This document shows, in pieces, positions 53,755 through 63,184 of a stretch of 64,000 nt of DNA. The position numbers and the translations under genes are program-made. Position 1 is the stretch's first letter. Every line of letters begins with the position of its first letter. The notes under the pieces were generated by a model. The model was not told where the DNA came from, did not search any database, and was given only the letters and a program-made list of their open reading frames with translations. Location of the stretch: NCBI GenBank assembly GCA_040904925.1, contig JBBDSP010000014.1, positions 54,425 to 118,424 on the forward strand, written 5' to 3'. Source of the stretch: Gracilimonas sp040904925. Lineage in GTDB: Bacteria > Bacteroidota > Rhodothermia > Balneolales > Balneolaceae.

Positions 53755-56733
53755 TTAAAGCCCTAATTGTATACCAAACAGCAGAGTGCGTGGCTGTGGC
53801 AATTGGAAAAACACATTACCCTGAGTTACATTCGCTCCAGATGAAGGAGTTACTTCAGGATCAAGTCCTTCGTAATCAGTAAAGGTCAACAGGTTTGTTC
53901 CCTGTGCAAATACCCGAACGTCATACTCATTAACTAACCTTTCAGGCATCGTGTAACCTACTTCCAGGCTTTTCAGTCTCAGATAAGATGCATCTTGCAG
54001 ATATCTGCTTGAACTTTGAGAACCATTTAAACCGGCGACACCTGGGTTTCTTGGTTCAGGGACACTTGCATCGGTGTTATCCGGAGTCCAGTAGTCAAGC
54101 TGACTTGTTTGCTGATTCCAGACTGAGCTTAAGTTTGTAGCCATAAACTCTCCATCTGCCCAGTAAACTTCATTACCATAGCTATACTGAAAATTGATGT
54201 TTGCATCTATTCCCTTATAGGCTACATTCGTTCCAAAGCCACCAAAGAATTCAGGGTGTGGATTACTTAATATCTTACGAGGAGCTGCATTATAGTTGCT
54301 GGTTGGGTTTCCATCCTCATCGGCAAACAGAGCGTCTCCATTTTCAGAATCTACACCCAGGTATTCCCGAACATAGAATGAACCAATTGGCTCACCTTCA
54401 CGAACAAGATTTTCTCCCTGGGAGAATTCACCTGCCGGCAGACTCAATACCTCATTTCTAAGAGTAGAAATGTTTGCACTTACGGTCCATGCGAGATCAG
54501 GTTCATTGATAATGTTTGCATTGATATCAAATTCAAAACCCTCATTCATCATTTCACCGGTATTACGGGTAAAAGATGTGAATCCGTTGGTATTTGAAAC
54601 CGGTACTGCTAACAGCAGATCCGTATTTACTTTATTATAGTAGGCAATAGAACCGTTAATGGTACCATCGAACAGCCCATATTCAAGCCCAACATCAAAC
54701 TGTTTAGATTGCTCCCAACCTAAGTCTTCGTTAGGAAGTTGTGATAAAGCCAGTCCGGGCTCATCTGCATAATTGCCTCCTGCACCTAACAGTCCTAAGT
54801 ATGCAAAGTTTCCAATTCCTGCATTACCGGTAATTCCATAACTGGTACGTAATTTCAGAAAGCTAATGGGATCAATATCATCCATAAAACTTTCATCAGA
54901 AACTACCCACCCGATAGCTGCAGCCGGGAAAAACCCATAGCGGTTATCATCGGGAAAACGAGATGAACCGTTGTAACTACCTGTCAAGGTTAATAGATAT
55001 TTGTCATCATAACCATAAGTTAAACGCGCAAGGTTATTCTGGAAACCATAGCTATCAATAAAACTGCCACCACCGGTAATTTCAGCCGCGGAGTTCAGCG
55101 TTGGTAGGTCATTTGATGCAAACGTATTACCTGAAACATTGAAAAATGTCTGGTCTGTTTTTTCAAAAGTTGCACCAACTGTTGCTGTAACAGCATGTTC
55201 GTCCCACTCATTTTGATAGGTAAGTGTATTGTTCCAGCTGTAATTTAGGAATTCGTCGTTAGCAGCCGAACCGAAACCATCAGGATAACCATCAGTTGTA
55301 TAGGTTGCATATCGTGCTGACTCTCTGTTTTGCAGATACTGGACAGCTAAGGTAGTATTGAATTCCAGATTCTGAGGAAAGCGATACGTTAAACTACCAT
55401 TTGAATTTACCTGATTTGTAACTGAGGTAATGTTATTACCCAAGATATTTGAATAAGGAGTTCCATTGAAACCGGCAAAAGCATTTCCGGGATCATCAGG
55501 ACTTATTCCATCATTCGGCTCTCCATTTGGTAAAAATTGAGATATGACCGGGGCTTCTAATGCTGCAAATGTATATGGAGCTGAAACCTGATTACTGGTA
55601 GGAATTCGGTTATTATCACTTCGAGAAGGGTTCACTGAAAGTGATACATTCAATCGGTCGTTAAACTTGTGATTAACTTTTGCAAGAGCGTTGAATTTCT
55701 CTAATTGATTTGGTCTTGCATAACCCTCTTCTATACTGTAAGAACCTGAAATATAGTATTGAGTTTGCTCATTACCACCGGATACATTTGCTCCGTAATT
55801 CTGTACAGATCCTGTTCTTGTAACAATATCTGCCCAATCTGTATCCGCAAAATTATCCGGATCTAAACTGGCTCCATAGGCATAATTATACATTTCAATG
55901 TATTCTGGACCGCTTAAAAGGTCATATTCCTTTGTAGGATTTGAGAATCCTGTAGACATATTAATGTTCAACTCAGATTGTCCTTCTACACCACTTTTTG
56001 TAGTGATCAAAACAACACCATTAGCTCCTCTTGAACCATAAACTGAAGCAGCAGATGCATCTTTCAGCACTTCTACAGACTCAATGTCATTACTGTTCAA
56101 GTTAATAAGGGGATTTACTCCACCTTCACCGCCTACACCAAAATTACCACCTAATTCATTGCTTACAACGGGAACTCCGTCAACAACATAAAGGGGCTGG
56201 CTTTCGGCATTAATTGATGATGTACCTCGTACACGCACACTCACGGGTGCTCCTAACACTCCGGATGTCGAAGTAACCTGAACACCGGCAGTTTTACCCT
56301 GCAAGGCTTTATCTATAGTAGTAGAAAAAGACTCTGTCAATGTCTCATTATTAATTGAAGATACTGAGCCAATAATATTCCTTCTTGACTGTGTACCAAA
56401 ACCAACGACAACTACGTCATCCAGTTCTTGAAGGTCTTCGAACATTTCTACATTTATCTCAGACCTCCCATTTACTTCTTCTGTTACTGTTCTAAACCCA
56501 ACGAAAGTGAATTCAAGTACGGCATCAGCATCCGGTACTTCCACCTGATACTCACCATCCACATTTGTAGTGGCTCCTGAATTAGTACCTTGCACTAAAA
56601 TGGATACACCAATCAGTGGTTCTTCAGTTTCAGCATCAGTCACCGAACCTGTAACTGTCTGCTGCGCTTGGGCTAAAAACAGAAATGATAAATTTATTAT
56701 AAATACAAGTAATATTTTTCTCATAAATAGCAT
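53755..56733 (-). CDS. SusC/RagA-type TonB-dependent outer-membrane transporter
   Basis: A 992-residue transporter. Start: the ATG at 56733 has AAAAGAG six bases upstream; the alternative at 56724 gives a cleaner signal peptide (MRKILLVFIINLSFLFLAQAQ). A carboxypeptidase-like domain (VTGSVTDAETEEPLIGVSI) is followed by the SusC plug (DVVVVGFGTQSRRNIIGSVSS, YVVDGVPVVSN, VEVLKDASAASVYGSRGANG) and a barrel ending TLLFGIQLGL. Pairs with the SusD gene downstream. It is not close to a FecI/FecR-type pair, and the neighbouring sigma genes are RskA-type and convergent. Confidence 0.94.
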   Translation of the reverse strand: MLFMRKILLVFIINLSFLFLAQAQQTVTGSVTDAETEEPLIGVSILVQGTNSGATTNVDGEYQVEVPDADAVLEFTFVGFRTVTEEVNGRSEINVEMFEDLQELDDVVVVGFGTQSRRNIIGSVSSINNETLTESFSTTIDKALQGKTAGVQVTSTSGVLGAPVSVRVRGTSSINAESQPLYVVDGVPVVSNELGGNFGVGGEGGVNPLINLNSNDIESVEVLKDASAASVYGSRGANGVVLITTKSGVEGQSELNINMSTGFSNPTKEYDLLSGPEYIEMYNYAYGASLDPDNFADTDWADIVTRTGSVQNYGANVSGGNEQTQYYISGSYSIEEGYARPNQLEKFNALAKVNHKFNDRLNVSLSVNPSRSDNNRIPTSNQVSAPYTFAALEAPVISQFLPNGEPNDGISPDDPGNAFAGFNGTPYSNILGNNITSVTNQVNSNGSLTYRFPQNLEFNTTLAVQYLQNRESARYATYTTDGYPDGFGSAANDEFLNYSWNNTLTYQNEWDEHAVTATVGATFEKTDQTFFNVSGNTFASNDLPTLNSAAEITGGGSFIDSYGFQNNLARLTYGYDDKYLLTLTGSYNGSSRFPDDNRYGFFPAAAIGWVVSDESFMDDIDPISFLKLRTSYGITGNAGIGNFAYLGLLGAGGNYADEPGLALSQLPNEDLGWEQSKQFDVGLEYGLFDGTINGSIAYYNKVNTDLLLAVPVSNTNGFTSFTRNTGEMMNEGFEFDINANIINEPDLAWTVSANISTLRNEVLSLPAGEFSQGENLVREGEPIGSFYVREYLGVDSENGDALFADEDGNPTSNYNAAPRKILSNPHPEFFGGFGTNVAYKGIDANINFQYSYGNEVYWADGEFMATNLSSVWNQQTSQLDYWTPDNTDASVPEPRNPGVAGLNGSQSSSRYLQDASYLRLKSLEVGYTMPERLVNEYDVRVFAQGTNLLTFTDYEGLDPEVTPSSGANVTQGNVFFQLPQPRTLLFGIQLGL

Positions 56734-57111
56734 TACTCTTTTGATTTTAATTATTGTTCAAACTGTAGATGTAGAAATATATTTACATCTTTATTTACGT
56801 CGATGACTAGAGGGGGTAATTACTAACTATATATACTTTATCCTTCTAATAACGACTATAATCTAAGCTTGTACACATATAATCACAATCTAATGTTCCG
56901 TGATTTTTATCATTTTATTTTAAAGAACGTAAAAAAAATATTTTTCTATTTTATTTACAATAAAAGAAAACAAAGTCTGTTAGGTAAAGAATAGATATAC
57001 AATAAAATATAAATTTGTTTTTCTATTATTAGAATCTAAGGAAGTTTGGGTGGGGTCAAATAACTAAAAAGGTACCCTTGTGTTGAGTCTGAGAATCAAC
57101 ACGGTATGGTC
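56734..57111. promoter_or_regulatory. AT-rich 5' region of the second susCD operon
   Basis: No gene seen. Very AT-rich with A/T homopolymer runs. It contains GATGTA-N10-TACATC (about 56769-56790), 36 bp upstream of the SusC start, and a GTGTTGA/TCAACAC hairpin at 57080-57102 next to the terminator at 57112. I could not identify a convincing TAnnTTTG box on the minus strand. Confidence 0.35.
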
Positions 57112-57147
57112 AAAAAAAAAGCCACTCATTTTAAAATGAGTGGCTTT
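57112..57147 (-). terminator. Rho-independent terminator of the DUF4412 gene
   Basis: GCCACTCATTTT (57121-57132) is perfectly self-complementary with AAAATGAGTGGC (57133-57144), with nine T on the minus strand from 57120-57112. Confidence 0.93.
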
Positions 57148-57167
57148 AACATTCAGTGCTTAAGTAT

Positions 57168-57938
57168 CTACTGCTGCATCATCATCTGGAATACAAAGTC
57201 TTTGAAGCTCATCAATGTAACACCGGATGGAACTTCGACCATAGCCTTGGCTACACTAGATCTGTTTACACTATTAACTTCCATAATCTTCGTACGCTTG
57301 TCGCCGTCTACCGCCTCTATCATCATTGGAAAGTTCTTTCCTTTAAAAATGACCTCTTGTGTCATTCCATTAATCTCTGCATCAATATCAGCAGGCATGT
57401 TATTCCATTTCTCACCAAGCATTCCCCAGTTGATATCAATATCGGGGGTAAGCCATACGGAAAGATGTTTTTCAGGATTTTCAGCATCCTGAACGACCAT
57501 TTCAGCGGCTTCAAATCCATTTATTTCCTGAGTCCGGTCAGAAAAACTGTACTTGGTCTTTGGCTTATCAGTTGATGACCCGCTAGATGAGTCTCCACTC
57601 CAGCTCGCCATCATATCAACCAATCCTTCGATCTCTACTTTAGTAACCTGCAACGCCTGATTATTTCCGGTCATAATCACAAAATCTTTTCGATCATTAC
57701 GGATCAACACGCCATCAGAACTCATTTGATCCATCAGGTCAAAATCTTCTTCTCCCTTTATCATGATACGGTCAGCCGTTGCATACAGATTTAACTCACT
57801 AACCTCCGTTTGCCCGTTCTCCTGATTGTAAAGGTTCATTGATATCTGCCCTTCAAACTGTGCGTAAACAGCTGTTGAAAAAGCAGACATTACTAAAATA
57901 AGAGTAGATAAAAGTAGTCGCCCTTTATTCATTGTCAT
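57168..57938 (-). CDS. Exported DUF4412 domain protein
   Basis: A 256-residue protein with a signal peptide (MTMNKGRLLLSTLILVM...AVYAQ). The rest is beta-rich: FEGQISMNLYNQENGQ, LNLYATADRIMIKGEED, VLIRNDRKDFVIMTGNNQALQVTKVEIE and later GFEAAEMVVQDAENPEKHLSVWLTPDI (in parts). This matches DUF4412, related to the LolA/LolB-like lipoprotein fold, so an envelope lipid or ligand role is possible but unproven. Monocistronic with a strong terminator. Confidence 0.82.
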   Translation of the reverse strand: MTMNKGRLLLSTLILVMSAFSTAVYAQFEGQISMNLYNQENGQTEVSELNLYATADRIMIKGEEDFDLMDQMSSDGVLIRNDRKDFVIMTGNNQALQVTKVEIEGLVDMMASWSGDSSSGSSTDKPKTKYSFSDRTQEINGFEAAEMVVQDAENPEKHLSVWLTPDIDINWGMLGEKWNNMPADIDAEINGMTQEVIFKGKNFPMMIEAVDGDKRTKIMEVNSVNRSSVAKAMVEVPSGVTLMSFKDFVFQMMMQQ

Positions 57939-58004
57939 AATTCATTTGAGTTAATAGATGCAGTTCTAACGATTGAAGGTAGCAGTTGTTTCGTAAATAA
58001 AATA

Positions 58005-59135
58005 TCAGGCAGGAATTAAATCTTCCATTCCCACGCTCACTTTTTTGATCCACCCACCGGCAACCACATCGTTGCCTTCATAGCAGACAATAGCTTGTCC
58101 AGGAGTGATAGCTTCACGGCCAGCCGGAAAGTGAACTTTCATTCGGTCTTCATCTAACTGAGTAAGTTGGCCAATAGCGCCATCATCGTTATACCGAATA
58201 GCGCCTGTGATCTCCATTTCCTTTTCGGGAACTTTATCGTATTTGATCAGGTTCATTTCACCTGCTATCAACGTAGAACTTACCAGGTCTTCTTTTTCTC
58301 CGATGGTTATCGTGTTCGTATCCGGGTTTATATGCGTTACATATACCGGTTTCCCCATGGCAAGATCAAGTCCCCTTCTCTGACCAATAGTATAGAATGG
58401 ATAGCCTTCATGCTCACCGACTACATTTCCATTTTTATCAACGAATTTACCACCTGAGACTCGTTCTTCAAGTCCGTCTACCCGATCACGTAAAAATCTG
58501 CGGTAATCATCATCCGGGACAAAGCAGATCTCATAAGAATCCGGCTTATTTGCCACATTAAGTAATCCGTGATCTTCTGCTATCTGGCGAATTTCTGTTT
58601 TGGGATAGGTTCCCAGTGGAAAAATAGTTCTGGCAAGATGTTTTTGAGCAACACCCCATAACGCATACGACTGATCCTTTTTAGGATCATGTCCGCGTGA
58701 AATTACATAACGATCGTTCTCTTCCCTTACTTTGGCATAGTGACCTGTTGCTATGAAATCACACCCCAGGTTATCTGCCCTTTTCAACAAAGCAGCCCAT
58801 TTGATGTGGGTGTTACAAAGCACACAAGGATTTGGCGTTCTCCCGTCTATATAATCGTCCACAAACCGATCGATCACCCAATCACCGAACTCTTCCCTTA
58901 TATCTACGATGAAGTGCTTAAAACCATGATTTACTGCAATATGCCGGGCATCATTCATGGACTCTACCGTACAACAGCCGGTCTCCTTCCCTGAATTTCC
59001 ACCGCTTCGGTGGTAATCCCACGTTTTCATGGTGATCCCGATAACCTCATAGCCCTGTTCTTGTAACATAACAGCTGCTACGGATGAATCGACACCGCCA
59101 CTCATGGCTACTAATACTCTGCCTTTTTTACTCAT
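58005..59135 (-). CDS. mnmA: tRNA 2-thiouridylase MnmA
   Basis: A 376-residue enzyme. The PP-loop AMSGGVDSSVAAVML (about 10-24) activates tRNA uridine with ATP; the catalytic cysteines lie in TPNPCVLCN (about 102-110) and DSYEICFVPDDDY (about 199-211). It installs 2-thiouridine at U34 of Lys, Glu and Gln tRNAs. The basic C-terminal barrel ends GGWIKKV. Divergent from the DsrE-like gene. Confidence 0.97.
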   Translation of the reverse strand: MSKKGRVLVAMSGGVDSSVAAVMLQEQGYEVIGITMKTWDYHRSGGNSGKETGCCTVESMNDARHIAVNHGFKHFIVDIREEFGDWVIDRFVDDYIDGRTPNPCVLCNTHIKWAALLKRADNLGCDFIATGHYAKVREENDRYVISRGHDPKKDQSYALWGVAQKHLARTIFPLGTYPKTEIRQIAEDHGLLNVANKPDSYEICFVPDDDYRRFLRDRVDGLEERVSGGKFVDKNGNVVGEHEGYPFYTIGQRRGLDLAMGKPVYVTHINPDTNTITIGEKEDLVSSTLIAGEMNLIKYDKVPEKEMEITGAIRYNDDGAIGQLTQLDEDRMKVHFPAGREAITPGQAIVCYEGNDVVAGGWIKKVSVGMEDLIPA

Positions 59136-59290
59136 AGAAAAGGATTTTTTTAACTGCTTCTTGACGTAAGTGAACTCTAAAGATAAGACTTTTTTTGGTG
59201 AAGGACGATGCCTGATAATTGTTAGTGGCTATGGCAATCATAGACTGAAATCACTACACTTTATCCAATCAAAAATGAAAATTATTTATC

Positions 59291-59833
59291 ATGCGAAAAA
59301 CGCTCTTTATACTCCTCCCTCTCATTCCGGTTTTATTCACATCCAGCATCTATGCTCAGGAAGCCCAATTTCCGATCATCAAAAACTTCGGCGGTATTTA
59401 TGAGATCCCCGACTCTGTAGACCCTGAACCTGATATGGAATATAACATCGTCATTGACCTGAAAACTTTACAGCGCGATAAAGCCAGTTTAAACCCGGGC
59501 TTGAACAATGTTGCTCGCATGATGAATCTGCACGGATTAGGTGGCGTGAAAGCTGAGAACCTGAGTGTGGCTGTGGTTATTCATGGCGGAGCAACCGATC
59601 TGGTTATCAATAATGAAGCCTATCAAAAAAGATACGAACTTGATAATCCAAACCTGGAACTGATCGATACTTTAAAGGAAGCCGGAGTTGAGATCTATGT
59701 ATGCGGTCAATCGCTCATTGCACGCGAATATGGCTTTGATGAACTGAATGCTCAAATTACTAAAGGCCTTTCAATGCTTACCGTTTTCACTACTTATATG
59801 AATAAGGGATATAGGCCACTGGTTTTTGACTGA
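59291..59833 (+). CDS. Exported DsrE-like protein
   Basis: A 180-residue protein with a signal peptide (MRKTLFILLPLIPVLFTSSIYAQ). The mature part matches the DsrE/DsrF-like fold: NIVIDLKTLQRDKASLNPGLN, LSVAVVIHGGATDLVINNEAY, LKEAGVEIYVCGQSLIAREYG and KGLSMLTVFTTYMNKGY. The single cysteine in VCGQ is at the position used for sulfur transfer in DsrE relatives. Periplasmic by signal peptide; the partner is unknown. Convergent with the HNH gene. Confidence 0.82.
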   Translation: MRKTLFILLPLIPVLFTSSIYAQEAQFPIIKNFGGIYEIPDSVDPEPDMEYNIVIDLKTLQRDKASLNPGLNNVARMMNLHGLGGVKAENLSVAVVIHGGATDLVINNEAYQKRYELDNPNLELIDTLKEAGVEIYVCGQSLIAREYGFDELNAQITKGLSMLTVFTTYMNKGYRPLVFD

Positions 59834-59848
59834 TCAGAAAGAGGGCGA

Positions 59849-60349
59849 TCAGGTCATATATAAGTAAGGTTTCCAGGGCTCCTGTACACCGCCGTTTGAG
59901 TCACGAAAGAAAGTGATCGGGACAGGACGATAAGGCTTGCTGCGGAGCTTCATGTCTGCTTCTTTTGGAGTCCGGTTCCCTTTATGCACATTACATTTAT
60001 CACACGCAGTGGTAAGATTTTCCCAGGTATCTTTTCCGCCTCTGCTTTTGGGAATGATATGATCAATAGTCAGGTCTGATTTCTTCCCGCAATATTGACA
60101 GGTGAAGTCATCACGACGCATTACGTTTCTTCGTGAGAGCACGATCTTTGCATAGGGTACCCTGATATAATTTCGTAGCCTTATTACCGAAGGAAACTGA
60201 AATGATCTTCTTGTGGTACGTAATTCTTTTTGGGGATCATCATGAAGCAATTCCGCCTTCTCCAGGAAGATCAGCTTCATAGAGCGCTGTACCGAACAAA
60301 TACTAAGCGGCTGATAATCTTGATTAAGTACAAGTACATTCGCATTCAT
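59849..60349 (-). CDS. HNH endonuclease family protein
   Basis: A 166-residue protein with the HNH fold at about 90-145: CQYCGKKSDLTIDHIIPKSR, then WENLTTACDKCNVHKGNRTP. Two CxxC pairs bind zinc and His-Asn supply the nuclease centre. The N-terminal NANVLVLNQDYQPLSICSVQRSM is typical of the common chromosomal HNH family of Bacteroidota and others, whose role is unclear. Not adjacent to a restriction or intron gene. Confidence 0.9.
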   Translation of the reverse strand: MNANVLVLNQDYQPLSICSVQRSMKLIFLEKAELLHDDPQKELRTTRRSFQFPSVIRLRNYIRVPYAKIVLSRRNVMRRDDFTCQYCGKKSDLTIDHIIPKSRGGKDTWENLTTACDKCNVHKGNRTPKEADMKLRSKPYRPVPITFFRDSNGGVQEPWKPYLYMT

Positions 60350-60421
60350 AGTGCATATGAGTTATTTGCAGTTGATGATATCTGAAAATTTTCTTTCATG
60401 AATAATGCAAGTTATGAAAAC

Positions 60422-60455
60422 AAAAAAGGCGCACTCGCTGTTGCGAGCACGCCTT
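60422..60455 (-). terminator. Rho-independent terminator of the PiT-like gene
   Basis: AAGGCG-ca-CTCGC-tgtt-GCGAG-ca-CGCCTT (60426-60455) forms a stem interrupted by a symmetric CA/CA internal loop. The minus strand ends in six T. It lies between the HNH and PiT-like genes. Confidence 0.88.
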
Positions 60456-60480
60456 AGTATGGGGTATTTAGTTTTAAATA

Positions 60481-61611
60481 TCAATAGCCAATCATTTCAA
60501 GCAATTGATCACGTACATCGGCATTTATTGAGATCGCCAGTGCAATGGAAACTATCAGTCCTATAAAAGCATAGGTCACATCTTTTATTACCATAAGCAG
60601 CACTTTACCCATGGGGCGTCCATCTTCTTTGCTGTCCATGATACTCATTCCAATTTCCCTTCCGGCTAGTAGCCCGAGAAATACCCATGTTGTACTCATT
60701 GGAACTGTACTCACCGTAAGTTTATACACCAACAGCAGAGAATAAATGAAATCTACCATGGTTGCCGAACGGACATCCGTTACCCTCGATTTTTCAGTCA
60801 CAATTTGTTGGATCTTATCTCCTCTCAGATAGAATAGAATTCCCAATCCAAAGAAAATATAAAGTGCAAAGGCCATGAAGCCACCAAAAGTTAAAGTACG
60901 AGGGAGAAAAACAGCTATATTGGAAGCATCCTGCATGATCCAAACGGCCCATAGGGTTCCGGAAATGGTCCATTGAATTGGAACCCAATATGCTTTGGGT
61001 TCATCAGTAAGTTTTCTTTCTACTAATCGGGTAACGACCAACCATACCACTAAACCTGTTATAAGAGCTAAACCATAACCCGATAAACTTTTACCTAAAA
61101 CGGAGGTTATCCCTTCAGCCGAAGCAGAGAAACAGCTCAACAATAAAAATGTTGTAGAAACCGGCATCCGCATACGAGTTAATATCAGCAAGAAGATAGG
61201 AGCGGCTACCTGCAAAAAAGAAAATTCGGTGGGAGCAGTTTCAAAACCTTTAGAACTCAATCGTTGATAAGTAACATCTCCATCATAAATAAACCAACTT
61301 GCTGCTACGGTAGCCAAAAATATCCCCCCGATCCAAAGCCATAACACCCACCACTTTTTATCTGCATTGGAAGCGAGAAACGTTCCTATCGTCTGAATAC
61401 TGTCATTAGCAATGGCGGAGTAACCGGCGAATGCAAAACCAACCCACATGGCGATTTCAGCATATGGGAAAACAACACCTGCTATAAAAAAGAACACTCC
61501 GATCAATCCAATAAATGTTCTTTCCTGCTTTATTACATCATAAAAACCGGTTGGTATAAATCGCTCAATGGGACTTTGTTCTGTTTGTGAAGACTGCTTA
61601 TCTGACATCAA
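60481..61611 (-). CDS. Divergent PiT-like multi-span permease
   Basis: A 376-residue membrane protein with about ten helices. It resembles PiT phosphate transporters: AFAGYSAIANDSIQTIGTFL (about 57-76) parallels the PiT GANDVANAFGT signature, and MPVSTTFLLLS (about 148-158) and VPMSTTWVFLGLLAG (about 300-314) parallel the duplicated P-x-S-T-T signature. The classic GANDV core itself is altered (SAIANDS). Substrate is unproven. It is divergent from gdhA, and phosphate regulators are not adjacent. Confidence 0.65.
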   Translation of the reverse strand: MMSDKQSSQTEQSPIERFIPTGFYDVIKQERTFIGLIGVFFFIAGVVFPYAEIAMWVGFAFAGYSAIANDSIQTIGTFLASNADKKWWVLWLWIGGIFLATVAASWFIYDGDVTYQRLSSKGFETAPTEFSFLQVAAPIFLLILTRMRMPVSTTFLLLSCFSASAEGITSVLGKSLSGYGLALITGLVVWLVVTRLVERKLTDEPKAYWVPIQWTISGTLWAVWIMQDASNIAVFLPRTLTFGGFMAFALYIFFGLGILFYLRGDKIQQIVTEKSRVTDVRSATMVDFIYSLLLVYKLTVSTVPMSTTWVFLGLLAGREIGMSIMDSKEDGRPMGKVLLMVIKDVTYAFIGLIVSIALAISINADVRDQLLEMIGY

Positions 61612-61820
61612 TTTTTATTTAGTGTGCTGATTTACAGCCAAGGGTAAAAAGTATATGTTAACACAGTGTTACGATATGACAAAGTGATAGATACTTAACA
61701 ATTAGATAACACTGAGTCCTGATCTGCCGCCCGGGGTCTGCGCTTCTCTAGTAAGTTTTAAATTCAGTTAAAAAATCATCGTTTATCAAGAAAACCTACG
61801 TAGTTTTGATTTTTCTTTTT

Positions 61821-61828
61821 TAACTTTG
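61821..61828 (+). promoter_or_regulatory. Candidate gdhA promoter -7 box
   Basis: TAACTTTG fits the Bacteroidota -7 consensus TAnnTTTG, 49 bases before the gdhA ATG. No clear -33 element at the usual distance; a TTTTG lies only about 12 bp upstream. Further up, TAACA-cag-TGTTA (about 61658-61670) is a dyad resembling the one at 46038. Confidence 0.35.
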
Positions 61829-61876
61829 GAACCGCTTTTTTAGCGATTCAGAAACAATTTCATCTAAACACAGACG

Positions 61877-63181
61877 ATGTCAAAAAAAGACTCTATTTCA
61901 ACCGGCTATTACAAAGAACCTGCACCTCACATAGCCCATGACTCCCCTTTCGCTTCCATGATGGAACGCTTTCGTTTTGCAGCAGAAATTCTTGACCTGA
62001 ACGAAGGAGTATTCAAATATCTCTCGAGCCCGGAAAAAGTGGTCATGGTTTCTATTCCTGTTACTATGGATAACGGACAGATCGAAGTCTTTGAAGGATA
62101 TCGCGTAATTCACAACAGTATTTTAGGTCCTTCAAAAGGTGGGATCCGCTATTCTGATGATGTAACTATAGATGAGGTTAAAGCCCTGGCGGCTTGGATG
62201 ACCTGGAAGTGCGCTGTGGTCAATGTTCCCTTTGGAGGGGCAAAAGGCGGCGTTCGGGTAAACCCTAAAAAACTTTCTCAGGGTGAGCTGGAACGATTGA
62301 CCCGTCGTTATACTGCAAATATGATTGATGTATTTGGTCCGGACCGAGACATCCCCGCTCCTGATATGAATACCAATGAGCAAACCATGGCATGGATCAT
62401 GGATACCTACAGCATGAAGCAGAAAAAAACAGAAACCGCTGTAGTAACCGGAAAACCGATCATTCTTGGAGGTTCCAGAGGACGTAAAGAAGCTACCGGC
62501 CGCGGAGTGGTAACCGCTACCCTTGCAGCACTGGGTAAACTTAAAATTTCTCCAAGCAATACAACCGTTGTAGTTCAGGGATTTGGAAACGTTGGTTCTG
62601 TATCTGCAAACTTGATGTACGAGCAGGGAGCTCAGATTCTTGCCATTAGTGATATCAGCGGTGGTTACTACAATAAAAATGGGATCGACATCCCTGAAGC
62701 CATTCATTATGCTCAAACTCACGACAACTCACTGGAAGGGTTTGAAGGAGCAGAGAAGATCTCAAACAAAGAACTACTGGAGCTGGAATGTGATGTTTTG
62801 ATTCCTGCTGCCAAAGAAGATCAGATCAATAAAGACAACGCCCCAAATATTAAAGCAAAGATCATTGCAGAAGGTGCCAACGGACCGGTAACTGCAAATG
62901 CTGATAAAATCTTAGAAGAAAAAGGAATTATGGTGATTCCGGATATCCTTGCAAATGCCGGTGGTGTAACCGTTTCGTATTTTGAATGGGTACAGGACAG
63001 ACACGGATATTTCTGGACCGAAGAACGAGTGAACCGACGCCTGAACCGCATGATGCGAGAAGCTTTTGACAACTTGTTTATGGTAAGTGAAAAGTATAGT
63101 ATTACGCTTCGGCAAGCGGCTTATGTATATGCCATCGATCGTGTGGCTACAACGCTGAAACTGCGTGGTATTTATGCTTAA
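61877..63181 (+). CDS. gdhA: Glutamate dehydrogenase (Glu/Leu/Phe/Val dehydrogenase family)
   Basis: A 434-residue NAD(P)-dependent enzyme. VPFGGAKGGVRVNPKKLS (about 117-134) has the catalytic lysine, PDMNTNEQTMAWIMDTYS (about 161-178) the catalytic Asp region, and VVQGFGNVGSVSANL (about 233-247) the dinucleotide loop. It interconverts glutamate and 2-oxoglutarate plus ammonia. Length and motifs fit the catabolic/archaeal-type GDH group. It heads a tight three-gene run with 63185 and 63597. Confidence 0.94.
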   Translation: MSKKDSISTGYYKEPAPHIAHDSPFASMMERFRFAAEILDLNEGVFKYLSSPEKVVMVSIPVTMDNGQIEVFEGYRVIHNSILGPSKGGIRYSDDVTIDEVKALAAWMTWKCAVVNVPFGGAKGGVRVNPKKLSQGELERLTRRYTANMIDVFGPDRDIPAPDMNTNEQTMAWIMDTYSMKQKKTETAVVTGKPIILGGSRGRKEATGRGVVTATLAALGKLKISPSNTTVVVQGFGNVGSVSANLMYEQGAQILAISDISGGYYNKNGIDIPEAIHYAQTHDNSLEGFEGAEKISNKELLELECDVLIPAAKEDQINKDNAPNIKAKIIAEGANGPVTANADKILEEKGIMVIPDILANAGGVTVSYFEWVQDRHGYFWTEERVNRRLNRMMREAFDNLFMVSEKYSITLRQAAYVYAIDRVATTLKLRGIYA

Positions 63182-63184
63182 AGA

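Noticed and set aside
50732..56733. Sigma/anti-sigma pair plus SusC read as a FecI-FecR-FecA-like transport signalling unit
   Set aside because: The anti-sigma is RskA-type, the SusC has no evident N-terminal signalling extension beyond the carboxypeptidase-like domain, and the genes are convergent with a terminator between them.
62132..62722. 196-codon minus-strand frame inside gdhA
   Set aside because: Antisense to a well-supported enzyme; Cys/Ser/His-rich composition typical of a shadow frame.
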